Positions 17,188 through 26,443 of a DNA stretch of 64,000 bases are shown one piece after another. The notes below the pieces were generated by a model. That model saw nothing but the letters and a program-made list of their open reading frames with translations, did no database searches and was not told the DNA's origin. The stretch is from positions 558,001-622,000 of the forward strand of contig CAVRJB010000019.1 in NCBI GenBank assembly GCA_963721385.1, written 5' to 3'. Both the position numbers and the translations under genes were made by a program. How positions within the stretch are numbered: position 1 is the first letter of the stretch; every line of letters begins with the position of its first letter. The DNA is from DAOMFB01 sp963721385 (GTDB taxonomy: Bacteria > Acidobacteriota > Thermoanaerobaculia > UBA5066).

Positions 17188-18033
17188 ATGGCGAACGCGT
17201 CCGGCTTCGAAAAGCTCGAGAACGTGCTCGCCTCCGAGGGGGAGATCGTCCGGCTCGATCCGGACCACCCCGGTTTCCGGGACCCGGTCTACCGGGCCCG
17301 ACGGAACGAGATCGCCCGCCTCGCGCTCTCGTACAGCGAGGGCAACCCGCTCCCGCGCGTCGACTACACCCCCGAAGAACAGGCCGTCTGGCGGACGACC
17401 TGGCAGCGCCTCGGGCCGCTGCACGAGACGCACGCCTGCCGGGAGTGGCTGGCGAGCTCCCGCGCGCTCTCCCTCGACCGGACGGTGGTGCCGCAGCTCG
17501 GGGACGTCAACGTCCCGCTCGCCGCGTCGGGCTTCCGGATGCTCCCGGTGGCCGGCCTCATCTCGGGCCGGGGATTCCTCTCGGCGATGGCGGAGGGGGT
17601 CTTTCTCGCGACGCAGTACATGCGTCACCACACGGTCCCTTTCTACACGCCCGAGCCCGACGTCATCCACGAGCTGGTCGGTCACGCCGCGAGCCTTTTC
17701 CATCCGGACATCGTCGCCCTGTCGCGGCGGTTCGGGCAGGCCGCGCGCCGGGCGAGCGAGGCCACGATGAAGAAGCTCGAGCTCGTCTACTGGTACACCC
17801 TGGAGTTCGGGCTCGTCCGCGAGGACGGCGCCCTCCGGACCTACGGCGCCGGGATCCTCTCCTCGTTCGGCGAGATGGAGCGGATGGCGACCGACCCCGA
17901 GCTCCGCCCGCTCGACTTCGACGACGCGGCGGCGCGCCCCTACGACCCGACTCGCTACCAGCCGGTCCTCTACGTCTCGCCCTCGTTTCCCGAGATGGTG
18001 CGGGGCGTCTCCGCCTGGCTCGAGTCGCTCTGA
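17188..18033 (+). CDS. phhA: Phenylalanine 4-monooxygenase
   Basis: Iron- and pterin-dependent hydroxylase of 281 residues that converts phenylalanine to tyrosine using O2. The iron ligands are clear: the two His in PDVIHELVGHAASLFH (about residues 161 and 166) and the Glu in YWYTLEFGL (about residue 206). VDYTPEEQAVWRTTW near residue 55 and SGRGFLSAMAEGVFLATQYMRH are typical family segments. It lacks the regulatory ACT domain of animal enzymes, as is normal in bacteria. The ATG is preceded by GGGGGGAG at good spacing. No pterin dehydratase (phhB) is adjacent. The start of the ORF extends upstream, but only as a shadow of the preceding gene. Confidence 0.95.
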   Translation: MANASGFEKLENVLASEGEIVRLDPDHPGFRDPVYRARRNEIARLALSYSEGNPLPRVDYTPEEQAVWRTTWQRLGPLHETHACREWLASSRALSLDRTVVPQLGDVNVPLAASGFRMLPVAGLISGRGFLSAMAEGVFLATQYMRHHTVPFYTPEPDVIHELVGHAASLFHPDIVALSRRFGQAARRASEATMKKLELVYWYTLEFGLVREDGALRTYGAGILSSFGEMERMATDPELRPLDFDDAAARPYDPTRYQPVLYVSPSFPEMVRGVSAWLESL

Positions 18034-18056
18034 CCGGCCTCGCGGGCAGGCCCGAC

Positions 18057-18062
18057 TAGACT
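18057..18062 (+). promoter_or_regulatory. -10 element TAGACT, leaderless start of the MFS gene
   Basis: TAGACT ends 6 bases before the GTG at 18069. The intergenic region after phhA is only 35 bases. Confidence 0.55.
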
Positions 18063-18068
18063 CGATCC

Positions 18069-19376
18069 GTGGAGAGCCCGGGCCGGCCCTATCACGCCCT
18101 CCGCCACCGTGACTTCCGGCGGTTCGCGTCCGGGATGTTCGTGTCGCTCGTCGGGTCGCACATGCAAAACGCGGCGATCGACTGGCACGTCTGGACGCTG
18201 ACGAAATCCCCCCTCCTGCTCGGGATGGTCGGCCTTTCCCGGATGATTCCGATCGTCGCCTTTTCTCTCCTGGGCGGCGTCGTCGCCGACCGTTACGACC
18301 GCCGTCGAGTCCTCGTCACGACGCAGGTCCTGATGATGACTTCGGCCTCGCTTCTCGCGTTCCTGACGGCGACGGGGAGGGAGAGCGTCGTCGCGATCTA
18401 CATTCTGGCCGGCGTCTCGGCCGGCGCGCTCGCGTTCGACAGCCCGGCGCGGCACTCGTTCGTCCCACGCCTCGTCCCGGCGAAGGACCTGCCGGGCGGA
18501 CTGACGGTGATGCTGACCGCGTTCCAGTTCGCGGCGATCGGCGGCCCCGCCCTGGCGGGGCTCCTCCTGGCGCGCGGAGGCGGGCGCACAGACGCGCCGC
18601 CGACGGCGGGGCTCTCGTGGGTCTATGGCCTGAACGCCGTCTCGTTCCTCGGCGTGATCGCCGCGCTTCTCTCGATGCGGAAGGACGTCGGCGCGGCGGC
18701 CGCGAGGAGCGCCGCGGAGTCGCCGCTCACGTCCCTGAAGGAGGGGATCCGGTTCGTCTTCACGTCGCCGCTGATCGTCTGGACGATGGTCCTCGACTTC
18801 TTCGCGACCTTCTTCTCCGGGTCGATGTCGCTCCTGCCGATCTTCGCGGACCGGGTCCTCGGCGTGGGCGTCGCCGGCTACGGCTGGCTCCGGGCAGCCC
18901 CGGGCCTCGGGGCGGCGGCCGCGTCGGCCGCGCTCGCTCTCCGGAGCGTACCGCGGGGCCAGGGGCGGGTCTTTCTCGGCGCGGTCGCGGCGTACGGGGC
19001 GGCGACCGTCGTCTTCGGGCTCTCGCGCAGCTTCGCGTTCACACTGCTCGCGCTGATGCTGGTCGGGCTGACCGACGCCGTCTCGACGGTCATCCGCCAG
19101 ACCGTCCGCGCGCTGGCGACCCCCGATGCGCTGCGCGGCCGGATGACGAGCGTCAACATGATCTTCTTCCAGGGCGGTCCGCAGCTTGGGGAGCTGGAAG
19201 CCGGGGTCGTCGCGTCGCTCTTCGCGTCGGCGGCTCTCGGCGCCACCGTCGCCGTCGTTTCGGGGGGCGTCCTGACGATCGCGGTCGTGGCCTTCGTCGC
19301 GTGGCGGGCGCCCTTCCTCCGGACGTACGACGTCGAGGAGGCGCTGCGCGGCGAGACGGTCGTCGGCGCACCCTGA
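18069..19376 (+). CDS. MFS transporter, EntS-like exporter
   Basis: A 435-residue permease with 12 predicted membrane segments. It has the start FRRFASGMFVSLVGSHMQNAAIDWHVW, the loop GGVVADRYDRRRVL (the MFS motif A between segments 2 and 3), and TDAVSTVIRQTVRALATPDALRGRMTSVN in the second half. These resemble the enterobactin exporter EntS/tetracycline-type subgroup (MFS_3). The substrate is unknown; no siderophore genes are nearby. Start is GTG, placed by the TAGACT element 6 bases upstream. The downstream sortilin-like gene has its own Shine-Dalgarno and starts 55 bases later. Confidence 0.88.
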   Translation: MESPGRPYHALRHRDFRRFASGMFVSLVGSHMQNAAIDWHVWTLTKSPLLLGMVGLSRMIPIVAFSLLGGVVADRYDRRRVLVTTQVLMMTSASLLAFLTATGRESVVAIYILAGVSAGALAFDSPARHSFVPRLVPAKDLPGGLTVMLTAFQFAAIGGPALAGLLLARGGGRTDAPPTAGLSWVYGLNAVSFLGVIAALLSMRKDVGAAAARSAAESPLTSLKEGIRFVFTSPLIVWTMVLDFFATFFSGSMSLLPIFADRVLGVGVAGYGWLRAAPGLGAAAASAALALRSVPRGQGRVFLGAVAAYGAATVVFGLSRSFAFTLLALMLVGLTDAVSTVIRQTVRALATPDALRGRMTSVNMIFFQGGPQLGELEAGVVASLFASAALGATVAVVSGGVLTIAVVAFVAWRAPFLRTYDVEEALRGETVVGAP

Positions 19377-19431
19377 CCACTCTTGTATCGTCCGTTTGCC
19401 AAGAGCGCTTCCGCTGCCGAAGGAGTGACCG

Positions 19432-22400
19432 TTGCACCGCTTCCGTTCCCTCTTCCTCGCCGCCGTTTTCGTCCCCCTTGCCCCCGGCGCGGCGGCTTCG
19501 GTCCCGGCGCCCGCCGCGAAAACCCTGTCGGAACAGATGCCCGGACTCCAGTTCCGCTCCCTCGGGCCTTTTCGCGGGGGTCGCGTCACGGCGGTGACCG
19601 GCGTCGCCGGCCAGCCATTGACCTTCTACTTCGGAGCGACCGGAGGCGGCGTCTGGAAGACGGTGAGCGCCGGCCAGAGCTGGGAGCCGGTCTCGGACAA
19701 GTCCTTCAGGACGGGCTCCGTTGGAGCGATCGCGGTTGCGGAGTCAGACCCCAACGTCGTCTACGCCGGGATGGGCGAGGCCTGCATCCGCGGAAACACC
19801 TCGCGCGGCGACGGCGTCTGGAAGTCGACCGATGCGGGGAAGAGCTGGACGAACGTCGGCCTCGAGGCGACGCAGCAGATCTCGGCCGTCGTCGTTCACC
19901 CGAAGGACCCCGACACCGTCTGGGTTGCCGCGCTCGGGCACACGTGGGGCCCGAACCCGGACCGCGGGGTCTTCAAGTCGGGAGACGGCGGGAAGACGTG
20001 GAGGAAGGTCCTCTTCGTCGACGAGCGCACCGGCGCGAGCGATCTCTCGATCGACCCCTCGAACCCGCGCGTCCTTTACGCCGGCTTTTGGCAGGCCGTG
20101 AGGAAACCATGGGCCCTCGAGAGCGGCGGTCCGGGCTCGGGTCTCTGGAAGTCGACGGACGGCGGCGAGTCGTGGAAGAAGCTGGCCGGCGGCCTGCCGG
20201 AGGAGACCGTCGGGAAGATCGGCGTCGCGGTCTCGCCCGCCCGGCCGGACCGCGTCTTCGCGATCGTCGAGGCGGAGAAGGGGGGCCTCTTCCGGACGGA
20301 GGACGCCGGACAGAAATGGACGCGCGTCAACGACGAGAACAAGCTCCGCCAGAGGGCCTGGTACTACAGCCACGTCGTCGCCGATCCGAAGAGCGCCGAC
20401 ACGGTCTACGTCCTGAATGTCCGGCTCCTCAAGTCCGTCGACGGCGGGAAGACGTTCGCACCCGTCCGAACGCCGCACGGCGACAACCACGACCTCTGGA
20501 TCGACCCGAACGACCCGGAGCGGATGATCGAAGGGAACGACGGCGGCGCGGCGGTGACGCTGGACGGCGGGCGGACCTGGTCGTCCGTCCTCAACCAGCC
20601 GACGGCGCAGTTCTACCGCATCGTGACCGACAACCGCGTGCCGTACCGCGTCTACGGCTCGCAGCAGGACTCGACGACGGTCTCGATCCCCAGCCGGACG
20701 CGCGGCTTCGGCATCGGGATCACCGACTGGCATGAGGTCGGCGGCTGCGAGAGCGGCTGGATCGCCCCCGACCCGAAGAATCGCGACGTCGTCTATGCAG
20801 GCTGCTACGGCGGTTCGATCACCCGATACGACGAGCGGACGGGCGAGCGGCGCGAGATCGTCGCCTGGCCGCAGCTCGCCGTCGGACAGGCGGCGAAGGA
20901 CCTGAAGTACCGATTCCAGTGGAACGCCCCGATCCTGATTTCGCTGCATGACCCGGTCGTCCTCTACCACGCCGCCCAGAAGCTCCTGAAGTCGACCGAC
21001 GAGGGGCGGACCTGGGTCGAGATCAGCCCCGACCTGACGCGAAATGATCCGGCAAAGCAGCAGAAGTCGGGCGGCCCGATCACGAAGGACGACACGGGCG
21101 TCGAGGTCTACGACACGATCTTCGCCGTCGCCGAGTCCCCGCACGAGGCGGGCGTGATCTGGGTCGGGACCGACGACGGCCTCGTCCACCTGACGCGGGA
21201 TGGCGGCAAGAACTGGACGAACGTGACGCCGAAGGGCCTCCCGGAGTGGATCCAGATCAACGCGATCGACGTCTCGCCGCACGATAGAGAGACCGCGTAC
21301 GTCGCTGCCACGATGTACAAGCACGACGACGTCCGGCCTTATCTCTACAGAACGAACGATTACGGGAAGAGCTGGACGAAGATCGTGAGCGGGATCCCCG
21401 ACGGCGCCTTCACGCGCGCCGTCCGCGAGGACCCGGTCCGCCGCGGACTCCTCTACGCGGGCACCGAGACCGGCTTTTACGTCTCGTTCGACGACGGGGC
21501 GAACTGGCAGCCGCTGCAGCTCAACCTTCCCGCCGTCCCGGTCACGGACCTCGCCGTGAAGGGAAACGACGTCGTCGTGGCGACGCAGGGACGGTCGTTC
21601 TGGATCCTGGACGACGTGACGCCGCTTCGCGCCTGGAAGCCCGCGATCGCCGCGGAAGACGTCCACCTCTTTGCGCCCGCCCCGGCGATCCGGATGGAGG
21701 GGGGCGGTCCGTGGTGGATGGAAGACGAGGCCCCCCGCGGGGTCGGGAAGAACCCGGCGAACGGCGCCTGGGTCTGGTACTGGCTGAAGGAGGCGCCCGC
21801 CGAGAAGGCGAAGGGGAAGGACGCGCTGACGATCGAGATCCTCGACGGCGAGACCGTCCTTCGGACGTTCACGAGCGAAAAGCCGGAGGAGGGCGAAGGC
21901 GCGCCGCCCCCGGAAGAAAGGCGCGAGAAGCCGCTCGAGCCGAAGGCGGGGCTGAACCGCTTCGTCTGGGATCTCCGGATGCTCAGGCCGCAGCTCGTCC
22001 CGAAGGCGATCGTCTGGGGGAACACGCTCGGGCCGAAGGTGGCGCCGGGGACGTACCGGGTCCGGCTGAAGAAGGGCGACACGGTCCTGACCGAGACGCT
22101 GGAGGTCCGCCCGCACCCCGAGATCGCCGTCTCGCCAGCCGACCTGAAGATGCAGGCCGAGCTCCTCGCCTCGATCCGCGATCGGATCACCGACGCTCAC
22201 CAGGCTGTCGTCCAGATCCGGGACGTGAAGGCGCAGACAAGGGACGTGGCGTCGCGCGCCGAGAAGCTCGGGAAGAAGGAGCCCGTCGGCGCGAAGGCGA
22301 AGGCGCTCTCCGAGAAGCTGACGGGAATCGAGGAGCAGCTCGTCAATCCGAAGCTGAAGTCCGAGCAGGATGTCCTGAATTTCCCCCCCGCCCTCGACCA

Positions 22401-22614
22401 CCAGTTCGTCGGGCTTGCGACGGCCGTCTCGAGCGCCGATGGCGCGCCGCGGCCGGCGGAGGAGGCGTACTTCGCGGAGCTGAACGGGAAGCTCGACGCC
22501 CTCCTCGCGGAGCTGAACGCGGTCTTCCGGACGGATCTCGCCGAATTCAACGCCGCCGTGAAGGAGGCCGGCATCCCGCCGGTCGCCGTCCTGCCGAAGG
22601 GAGAGAAGAAATGA
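19432..22614 (+). CDS. Large exported sortilin/BNR-repeat beta-propeller protein (copy 2)
   Basis: A 1060-residue protein closely related to copy 1 over its full length. Both share FRGGR-x-x-AVxGV at the start, FRTGSxGAIAVAxSD, VRKPWxxESGGP, NQPTAQFYR, a helical C-terminus and the ending IPPVAVxPK. Repeated STDGGxSW Asp-boxes build the sortilin-like propeller. A signal peptide is present (LFLAAVFVPLAPGAAAS). The start is TTG with a strong GAAGGAG about 6 bases upstream. The PEBP gene overlaps its stop codon by 4 bases (ATGA), so the two are translationally coupled. Function unknown; likely periplasmic or secreted. Copy 1 lies 3.9 kb upstream, which suggests an old duplication. Confidence 0.87.
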   Translation: MHRFRSLFLAAVFVPLAPGAAASVPAPAAKTLSEQMPGLQFRSLGPFRGGRVTAVTGVAGQPLTFYFGATGGGVWKTVSAGQSWEPVSDKSFRTGSVGAIAVAESDPNVVYAGMGEACIRGNTSRGDGVWKSTDAGKSWTNVGLEATQQISAVVVHPKDPDTVWVAALGHTWGPNPDRGVFKSGDGGKTWRKVLFVDERTGASDLSIDPSNPRVLYAGFWQAVRKPWALESGGPGSGLWKSTDGGESWKKLAGGLPEETVGKIGVAVSPARPDRVFAIVEAEKGGLFRTEDAGQKWTRVNDENKLRQRAWYYSHVVADPKSADTVYVLNVRLLKSVDGGKTFAPVRTPHGDNHDLWIDPNDPERMIEGNDGGAAVTLDGGRTWSSVLNQPTAQFYRIVTDNRVPYRVYGSQQDSTTVSIPSRTRGFGIGITDWHEVGGCESGWIAPDPKNRDVVYAGCYGGSITRYDERTGERREIVAWPQLAVGQAAKDLKYRFQWNAPILISLHDPVVLYHAAQKLLKSTDEGRTWVEISPDLTRNDPAKQQKSGGPITKDDTGVEVYDTIFAVAESPHEAGVIWVGTDDGLVHLTRDGGKNWTNVTPKGLPEWIQINAIDVSPHDRETAYVAATMYKHDDVRPYLYRTNDYGKSWTKIVSGIPDGAFTRAVREDPVRRGLLYAGTETGFYVSFDDGANWQPLQLNLPAVPVTDLAVKGNDVVVATQGRSFWILDDVTPLRAWKPAIAAEDVHLFAPAPAIRMEGGGPWWMEDEAPRGVGKNPANGAWVWYWLKEAPAEKAKGKDALTIEILDGETVLRTFTSEKPEEGEGAPPPEERREKPLEPKAGLNRFVWDLRMLRPQLVPKAIVWGNTLGPKVAPGTYRVRLKKGDTVLTETLEVRPHPEIAVSPADLKMQAELLASIRDRITDAHQAVVQIRDVKAQTRDVASRAEKLGKKEPVGAKAKALSEKLTGIEEQLVNPKLKSEQDVLNFPPALDHQFVGLATAVSSADGAPRPAEEAYFAELNGKLDALLAELNAVFRTDLAEFNAAVKEAGIPPVAVLPKGEKK

Positions 22615-23168
22615 GAAGGTCCGCGGGGCTTCTTTCCCTCCTCGTTCTCGCGCTCCTCGGAGCGCTTCCGTCCTCGCGGGCTTCCGCGGAGGGAAAAATG
22701 CAGATCACCTCACCTGCGTTCGCCAACAACGGATCGATCCCCGCAAAGTTCACCTGCGAGGGGAACGACGTTTCGCCAGCGCTCGCCTGGTCGGGCGCGC
22801 CGGCCGGGACGAAGGCGTTCGCCCTGATCGTCGACGACCCGGACGCGCCCGACCCGGCCGCGCCGAAGATGACGTGGGTCCACTGGATCCTCTACGACCT
22901 CCCGCCGGGCACGGCGTCGCTGCCGGAGGCGGTTGCGGCGAAGGACCTCCCGACGGGGACGCTCGAGGGGATGAACGACGGGAAGCGGACCGGCTACGGC
23001 GGCCCCTGCCCGCCGATCGGCCGCCACCGCTACTTCTTCAAGCTCTACGCCCTCGACGCGGTCCTCCCCGACCTCGGCCGGCCGACGAAGGTGAAGCTGG
23101 AGGCGGCGATGAAGGGGCACGTCCTGGCCGAGGCACAGCTCGTCGGGACGTACCAGAAGGCGAAATAG
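22611..23168 (+). CDS. Exported PEBP-like protein (YbhB/YbcL family)
   Basis: A 185-residue protein with a signal peptide (LLSLLVLALLGALPSSRASA). The phosphatidylethanolamine-binding protein fold is clear: FTCEGNDVSPALAWSGAP, the DPDAPDP ligand-site motif, WVHWILYDLPP and the GPCPPIGRHRYFFKLYALD motif near the C-terminus. YbhB-like bacterial members are small-ligand-binding proteins of unknown role. The ATG overlaps the stop of the upstream sortilin-like gene (ATGA), which indicates translational coupling and a shared function or location in the periplasm. It ends 13 bases before the convergent Fpg gene. Confidence 0.92.
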   Translation: MRRSAGLLSLLVLALLGALPSSRASAEGKMQITSPAFANNGSIPAKFTCEGNDVSPALAWSGAPAGTKAFALIVDDPDAPDPAAPKMTWVHWILYDLPPGTASLPEAVAAKDLPTGTLEGMNDGKRTGYGGPCPPIGRHRYFFKLYALDAVLPDLGRPTKVKLEAAMKGHVLAEAQLVGTYQKAK

Positions 23169-23181
23169 CCCCGCCCGGCAC

Positions 23182-24117
23182 TCAGCCCTTCCGGGGAGCG
23201 GCGGGCCTCCGCCGCTCCACCTTCGACTCCTCCATCTCCTCGAGGCTCTTCGGCCAGTCCCCCTTGAGAAGGCGCGACAGGGACCGGTCGGCGAGGAGCC
23301 GGCCCCCGGTCTGGCAGTCGGGGCAGTAGTTCGTCTCGTTGTCGGCGTAGACGATCCGCTGGACGGGCGTCGCGCAGGCGGGACAGGGCTTCCCGAACTT
23401 CCCGTGGACCGCCATCTCGTCGCGGAACGCCGTCACCTTTTCGGGGAAGCCGTCGCCGGTCTCCTTCCGGAGCCGGTCGGTCCACTCGACGAGGGTCGTC
23501 CGGGCGGCGTCGAAGAGGCGCGCGACCTCACCGTCGGCGAGCTTCCGCGTCAGGGCGATGGGGGAGAGCTTCGCCCGGTGGAGGATCTCGTCCGAATAGG
23601 CATTTCCGATTCCGGAAAAGAGCCGGGGATCGGTCAGGGCGCGCTTCAGGGTGTGATTCTCCATCGTGAGCGCCGTCCGGAACGACGGGAGATCCGCCTC
23701 CAGCACCTCGAGCCCGCCCGGGTCGAGCGCGCCCAGCGCCTCGGCGCCCCCGACGAGCCGCATCCAGGCCCGCTTCTTCGGGCTCGCCTCGGTGAAGAGA
23801 AGCGTCCCCGGCGTGAAGTCGAACGCGGCGAGACCGAGCTTTCCCGGGATGCCGGCCGGCGCCGTTCCGGGCTTCCACTTGAGCCGCCCCGCGATCATCA
23901 GGTGGATCACGAGATGGAGGTCCCCCTCGAGCGACAGGACGATCCGCTTCCCGAGCCGGCGGACCGCCTCGACGCACCGTTCCTCCGCGGAGGCGAGTGG
24001 CGGGGAAACCGAGCGGAGGACGAACGGGCTCTTCAGCCGGATCCGCCGGAGCGTCTCCCCGGCGACCCTCCGGGCGAGCTGCTCGACGTAAACGGCGACA
24101 TCGGGAAGTTCGGGCAT
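23182..24117 (-). CDS. Formamidopyrimidine-DNA glycosylase family protein (Fpg/Nei)
   Basis: Base-excision repair glycosylase/AP lyase of 311 residues. The N-terminal PEL (Pro2 nucleophile, Glu3) is intact, LGKRIVLSL holds the catalytic Lys of the beta-clamp, and IGNAYSDEILHRAKLSP is the helix-two-turn-helix. The C-terminal zinc finger is complete (CPAC and CPDC with QTGGR at its tip). A 35-residue Arg/Lys-rich tail follows. It removes oxidised purines or pyrimidines; which of the two cannot be told here. The ATG is only 21 bases from the divergent kinase start, and TATTCT ends 8 bases before it. Confidence 0.9.
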   Translation of the reverse strand: MPELPDVAVYVEQLARRVAGETLRRIRLKSPFVLRSVSPPLASAEERCVEAVRRLGKRIVLSLEGDLHLVIHLMIAGRLKWKPGTAPAGIPGKLGLAAFDFTPGTLLFTEASPKKRAWMRLVGGAEALGALDPGGLEVLEADLPSFRTALTMENHTLKRALTDPRLFSGIGNAYSDEILHRAKLSPIALTRKLADGEVARLFDAARTTLVEWTDRLRKETGDGFPEKVTAFRDEMAVHGKFGKPCPACATPVQRIVYADNETNYCPDCQTGGRLLADRSLSRLLKGDWPKSLEEMEESKVERRRPAAPRKG

Positions 24118-24124
24118 TTCGGGT

Positions 24125-24131
24125 GAGAATA
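24125..24131. promoter_or_regulatory. Overlapping divergent -10 elements of the Fpg (-) and kinase (+) genes
   Basis: Within 7 bases, GAGAAT (24125-24130) faces the kinase and TATTCT (24131-24126 on the minus strand) faces the Fpg gene. Each ends 8 bases before its start codon. RNA polymerase could not use both at once, so the two genes may exclude each other. Inferred from sequence only. Confidence 0.5.
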
Positions 24132-24138
24132 CGTCGCT

Positions 24139-25758
24139 GTGAAGCGAGTCTTCTGCCAAAAGGACGTTCCGGCCGCGGGTGAGTCGCGCACCGCCGGGAC
24201 CGGGGGGACCACCCTCCCGCCGGCGCTTCTCGCCGCGGGAGCGCGGCGGCTCGGGACGCTCGGGCTCCTCGCCGCCGCAACGATGGTCGTCTTCGCGGTC
24301 GCGGGACGGCTCCTTCTGCTGCGCTCCGCGCCGGATGCCATCGTCCCCCAGGTCGTTCTTCTCGGGGAGGTCGCCGCCATCGTCGCGTCGATGGGAATGT
24401 TCGCCATGGTGCGCCGGTCCGACCTCGGGCCGGCCGCAGTCCTCGACCGCGGGCTCGTCTACGAGGTCCTGATGGGGCTGCTCATGGCGATCACGTACCA
24501 TGCGCTCCCCTGGCCCCCCGACGTCGTCGTCCGCGGCTGGACGCCGGTCTCTGTCTGGATCATCGCCTTCCCCCTGATGGTGCCGGCGACGAGGGGGAAG
24601 ATGGCGCTCGCCACGGTCGCGACGGCCCTGATGGACCCGGCTGGTCTCCTCGTGAACGTCGCTTCCGGGACGCCCCTGCCGCCGCCGGTCTCCCTGGCGC
24701 GGCTCTTTCTCCCGACGGCGATCGCGGTCGTCATCGCCCTCGTCGGCGGCCGCGTCGTCCACCAGCTCTCGGTAGATGCGGGGAAGGCTCAGGAGATGGG
24801 GTCGTACCGCCTCGTCTCGCTGATCGGGCGAGGCGGCATGGGCGAGGTCTGGCGCGCCGAGCACCGGATGCTCGCGCGGCAGGCCGCCATCAAGCTGATC
24901 CGGTCCGACGGCGCCGGAGGCCGCGAGGGACTGGCCCGCTTCGAGCGGGAGGCGCAAGCCACGGCGACGCTCCGCTCGCCGCATACGGTGCAGCTCTACG
25001 ACTTCGGCCTCACCGATGACGGCTCCTTCTACTCGGTGATGGAGCTTCTCGACGGATTCCCCCTCGACGACCTGGTCGACCAGTGGGGCCCGGTCCCGCC
25101 GGCCCGTGCCGTCCACGTCCTCCTGGGGGTCTGCCGGTCCCTTCGCGAGGCGCACGCGCTAGGCCTCGTTCACCGCGACATCAAGCCGGGCAACATCTTC
25201 CTTTGCCGCTCCGGAACCGACGTCGACCACGTGAAGGTCCTCGACTTCGGCCTCGTGAAGGAGACCGCGCGGATGGACATCAGCCTGACGCAGACGGGCT
25301 TCATCACGGGGACGCCGGGCTTCATGGCGCCCGAAATGGCGCTCGGAAAGAAGGAAATCGACGGGCGCGCCGACCTCTACTCGCTCGCGTGCGTCGGCTT
25401 CTACCTGCTGACGGGCGACACCATCTTCGAGAAGCGGACGCCGATCGAGGTCATCATGGACCACGCGAAGACGCCGCCGCCCCGCCCGTCGCAGAAGTCG
25501 AACGTCGCGATCCCCGAGGACCTCGAGGACCTCCTGATGGACTGCCTCGCGAAGGACCCGAACGAGCGCCCGGAGAGCGCGCGCGAGCTGGAGCGCCGCC
25601 TCTGGGGCCTCTTCCTCCGTGACTACTGGACCCCCGACATGGCCGAACGGTGGTGGGCGGAACATGCCTCGGCGCTCCGTCCGGTGCGGGACGGAGACGG
25701 GCGCGACCCCCGCCCCCGGACCCCTGCGGCTCCGACGCACCTGACGGCCCGCTCCTGA
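24139..25758 (+). CDS. Membrane-anchored serine/threonine protein kinase
   Basis: A 539-residue protein. The first 210 residues hold about six hydrophobic segments, and the kinase domain follows (about residues 220-490). All key kinase motifs are present: GRGGMGEV (P-loop), AAIKLI (Lys), HRDIKPGN (catalytic Asp), LDFGLV (metal Asp), GTPGFMAPEM (activation segment end). This is the Pkn2/Hanks type. The order, membrane part first and kinase last, differs from PASTA-type kinases, where one membrane helix follows the kinase. The C-terminal tail is Pro/Arg-rich. Start GTG is set by GAGAAT 8 bases upstream and by the divergent gene only 21 bases away. Targets unknown. Confidence 0.9.
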   Translation: MKRVFCQKDVPAAGESRTAGTGGTTLPPALLAAGARRLGTLGLLAAATMVVFAVAGRLLLLRSAPDAIVPQVVLLGEVAAIVASMGMFAMVRRSDLGPAAVLDRGLVYEVLMGLLMAITYHALPWPPDVVVRGWTPVSVWIIAFPLMVPATRGKMALATVATALMDPAGLLVNVASGTPLPPPVSLARLFLPTAIAVVIALVGGRVVHQLSVDAGKAQEMGSYRLVSLIGRGGMGEVWRAEHRMLARQAAIKLIRSDGAGGREGLARFEREAQATATLRSPHTVQLYDFGLTDDGSFYSVMELLDGFPLDDLVDQWGPVPPARAVHVLLGVCRSLREAHALGLVHRDIKPGNIFLCRSGTDVDHVKVLDFGLVKETARMDISLTQTGFITGTPGFMAPEMALGKKEIDGRADLYSLACVGFYLLTGDTIFEKRTPIEVIMDHAKTPPPRPSQKSNVAIPEDLEDLLMDCLAKDPNERPESARELERRLWGLFLRDYWTPDMAERWWAEHASALRPVRDGDGRDPRPRTPAAPTHLTARS

Positions 25759-25786
25759 GCGGACGGCGCGGGGAAAGAACGCCTCC

Positions 25787-26443
25787 ATGTGCGGCCGCTA
25801 CTACCTGATCAGCCCCGCCGAGCTGGTCGCCACGCGCTTTCACGCGGGCGAGCCGCCCCCCCTCCGCCCGCGCTACAACCTCGCCCCGCAGCAGGAGGCT
25901 CCGGTCGTCGTGGACGGCGGCGCGCGGAAGCTCGTGCTGATGCGGTGGGGCCTCGTGCCGTCGTGGTCGAAGGATCCGGCGGCGGGGTACAAGATGATCA
26001 ACGCCCGCGCCGAGACAGCCCCCGAGAAGCCGAGCTTCCGCGGCCCATTCCGGAAGCAGCGCGCGCTGATTCCGGCGGACGGCTTCTACGAGTGGAAACG
26101 GGAGGGGACCGGGAAGACTCCGTTCGCTCTCCGCCTCGCCTCGCGGGAGCCGTTCGCGATGGCGGGACTCTGGGACCGCTGGCGGGCGCCTGACGGCGCC
26201 GAGCTCCTCTCCTTCACGATCCTGACGACCTCGGCGAACGCTTTCGTCGCCGGGGTTCACGACCGGATGCCGGTGATCCTCAGGCGCGAGGTCGAGGCGA
26301 CGTGGCTCGACCCGGCTTCGCTTCCCGAGGCGCTGAGGGCGCTGCTCGTCCCGTACGCGGGGAGCATGGAAGCGGTCCCGCTCTCGACGGCCGTCAACAA
26401 TCCGCGGAACGACGGCCCGGAGATCCTCAGGCCGGCGACTTGA
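25787..26443 (+). CDS. SOS response-associated peptidase family protein (SRAP, YedK/HMCES)
   Basis: A 218-residue SRAP-domain protein. It starts MCGRY, and after Met removal Cys2 forms a covalent thiazolidine link with abasic sites in single-stranded DNA. The other active-site residues are visible: Asn in RYNLAPQQ, Glu in PADGFYEWKR and His in GVHDRMPVIL. MRWGLVPSWSKD and INARAETAPEKPSFR are also typical. It protects stalled forks from abasic lesions, which fits the base-excision glycosylase encoded nearby, although the kinase separates them. It converges on and overlaps the diguanylate cyclase gene by 17 bases. No LexA box was recognised upstream. Confidence 0.95.
   Translation: MCGRYYLISPAELVATRFHAGEPPPLRPRYNLAPQQEAPVVVDGGARKLVLMRWGLVPSWSKDPAAGYKMINARAETAPEKPSFRGPFRKQRALIPADGFYEWKREGTGKTPFALRLASREPFAMAGLWDRWRAPDGAELLSFTILTTSANAFVAGVHDRMPVILRREVEATWLDPASLPEALRALLVPYAGSMEAVPLSTAVNNPRNDGPEILRPAT

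Noticed and set aside
19744..22401. 885-residue minus-strand frame
   Set aside because: Antisense to the second sortilin-like gene; periodic composition mirrors the repeats on the other strand.
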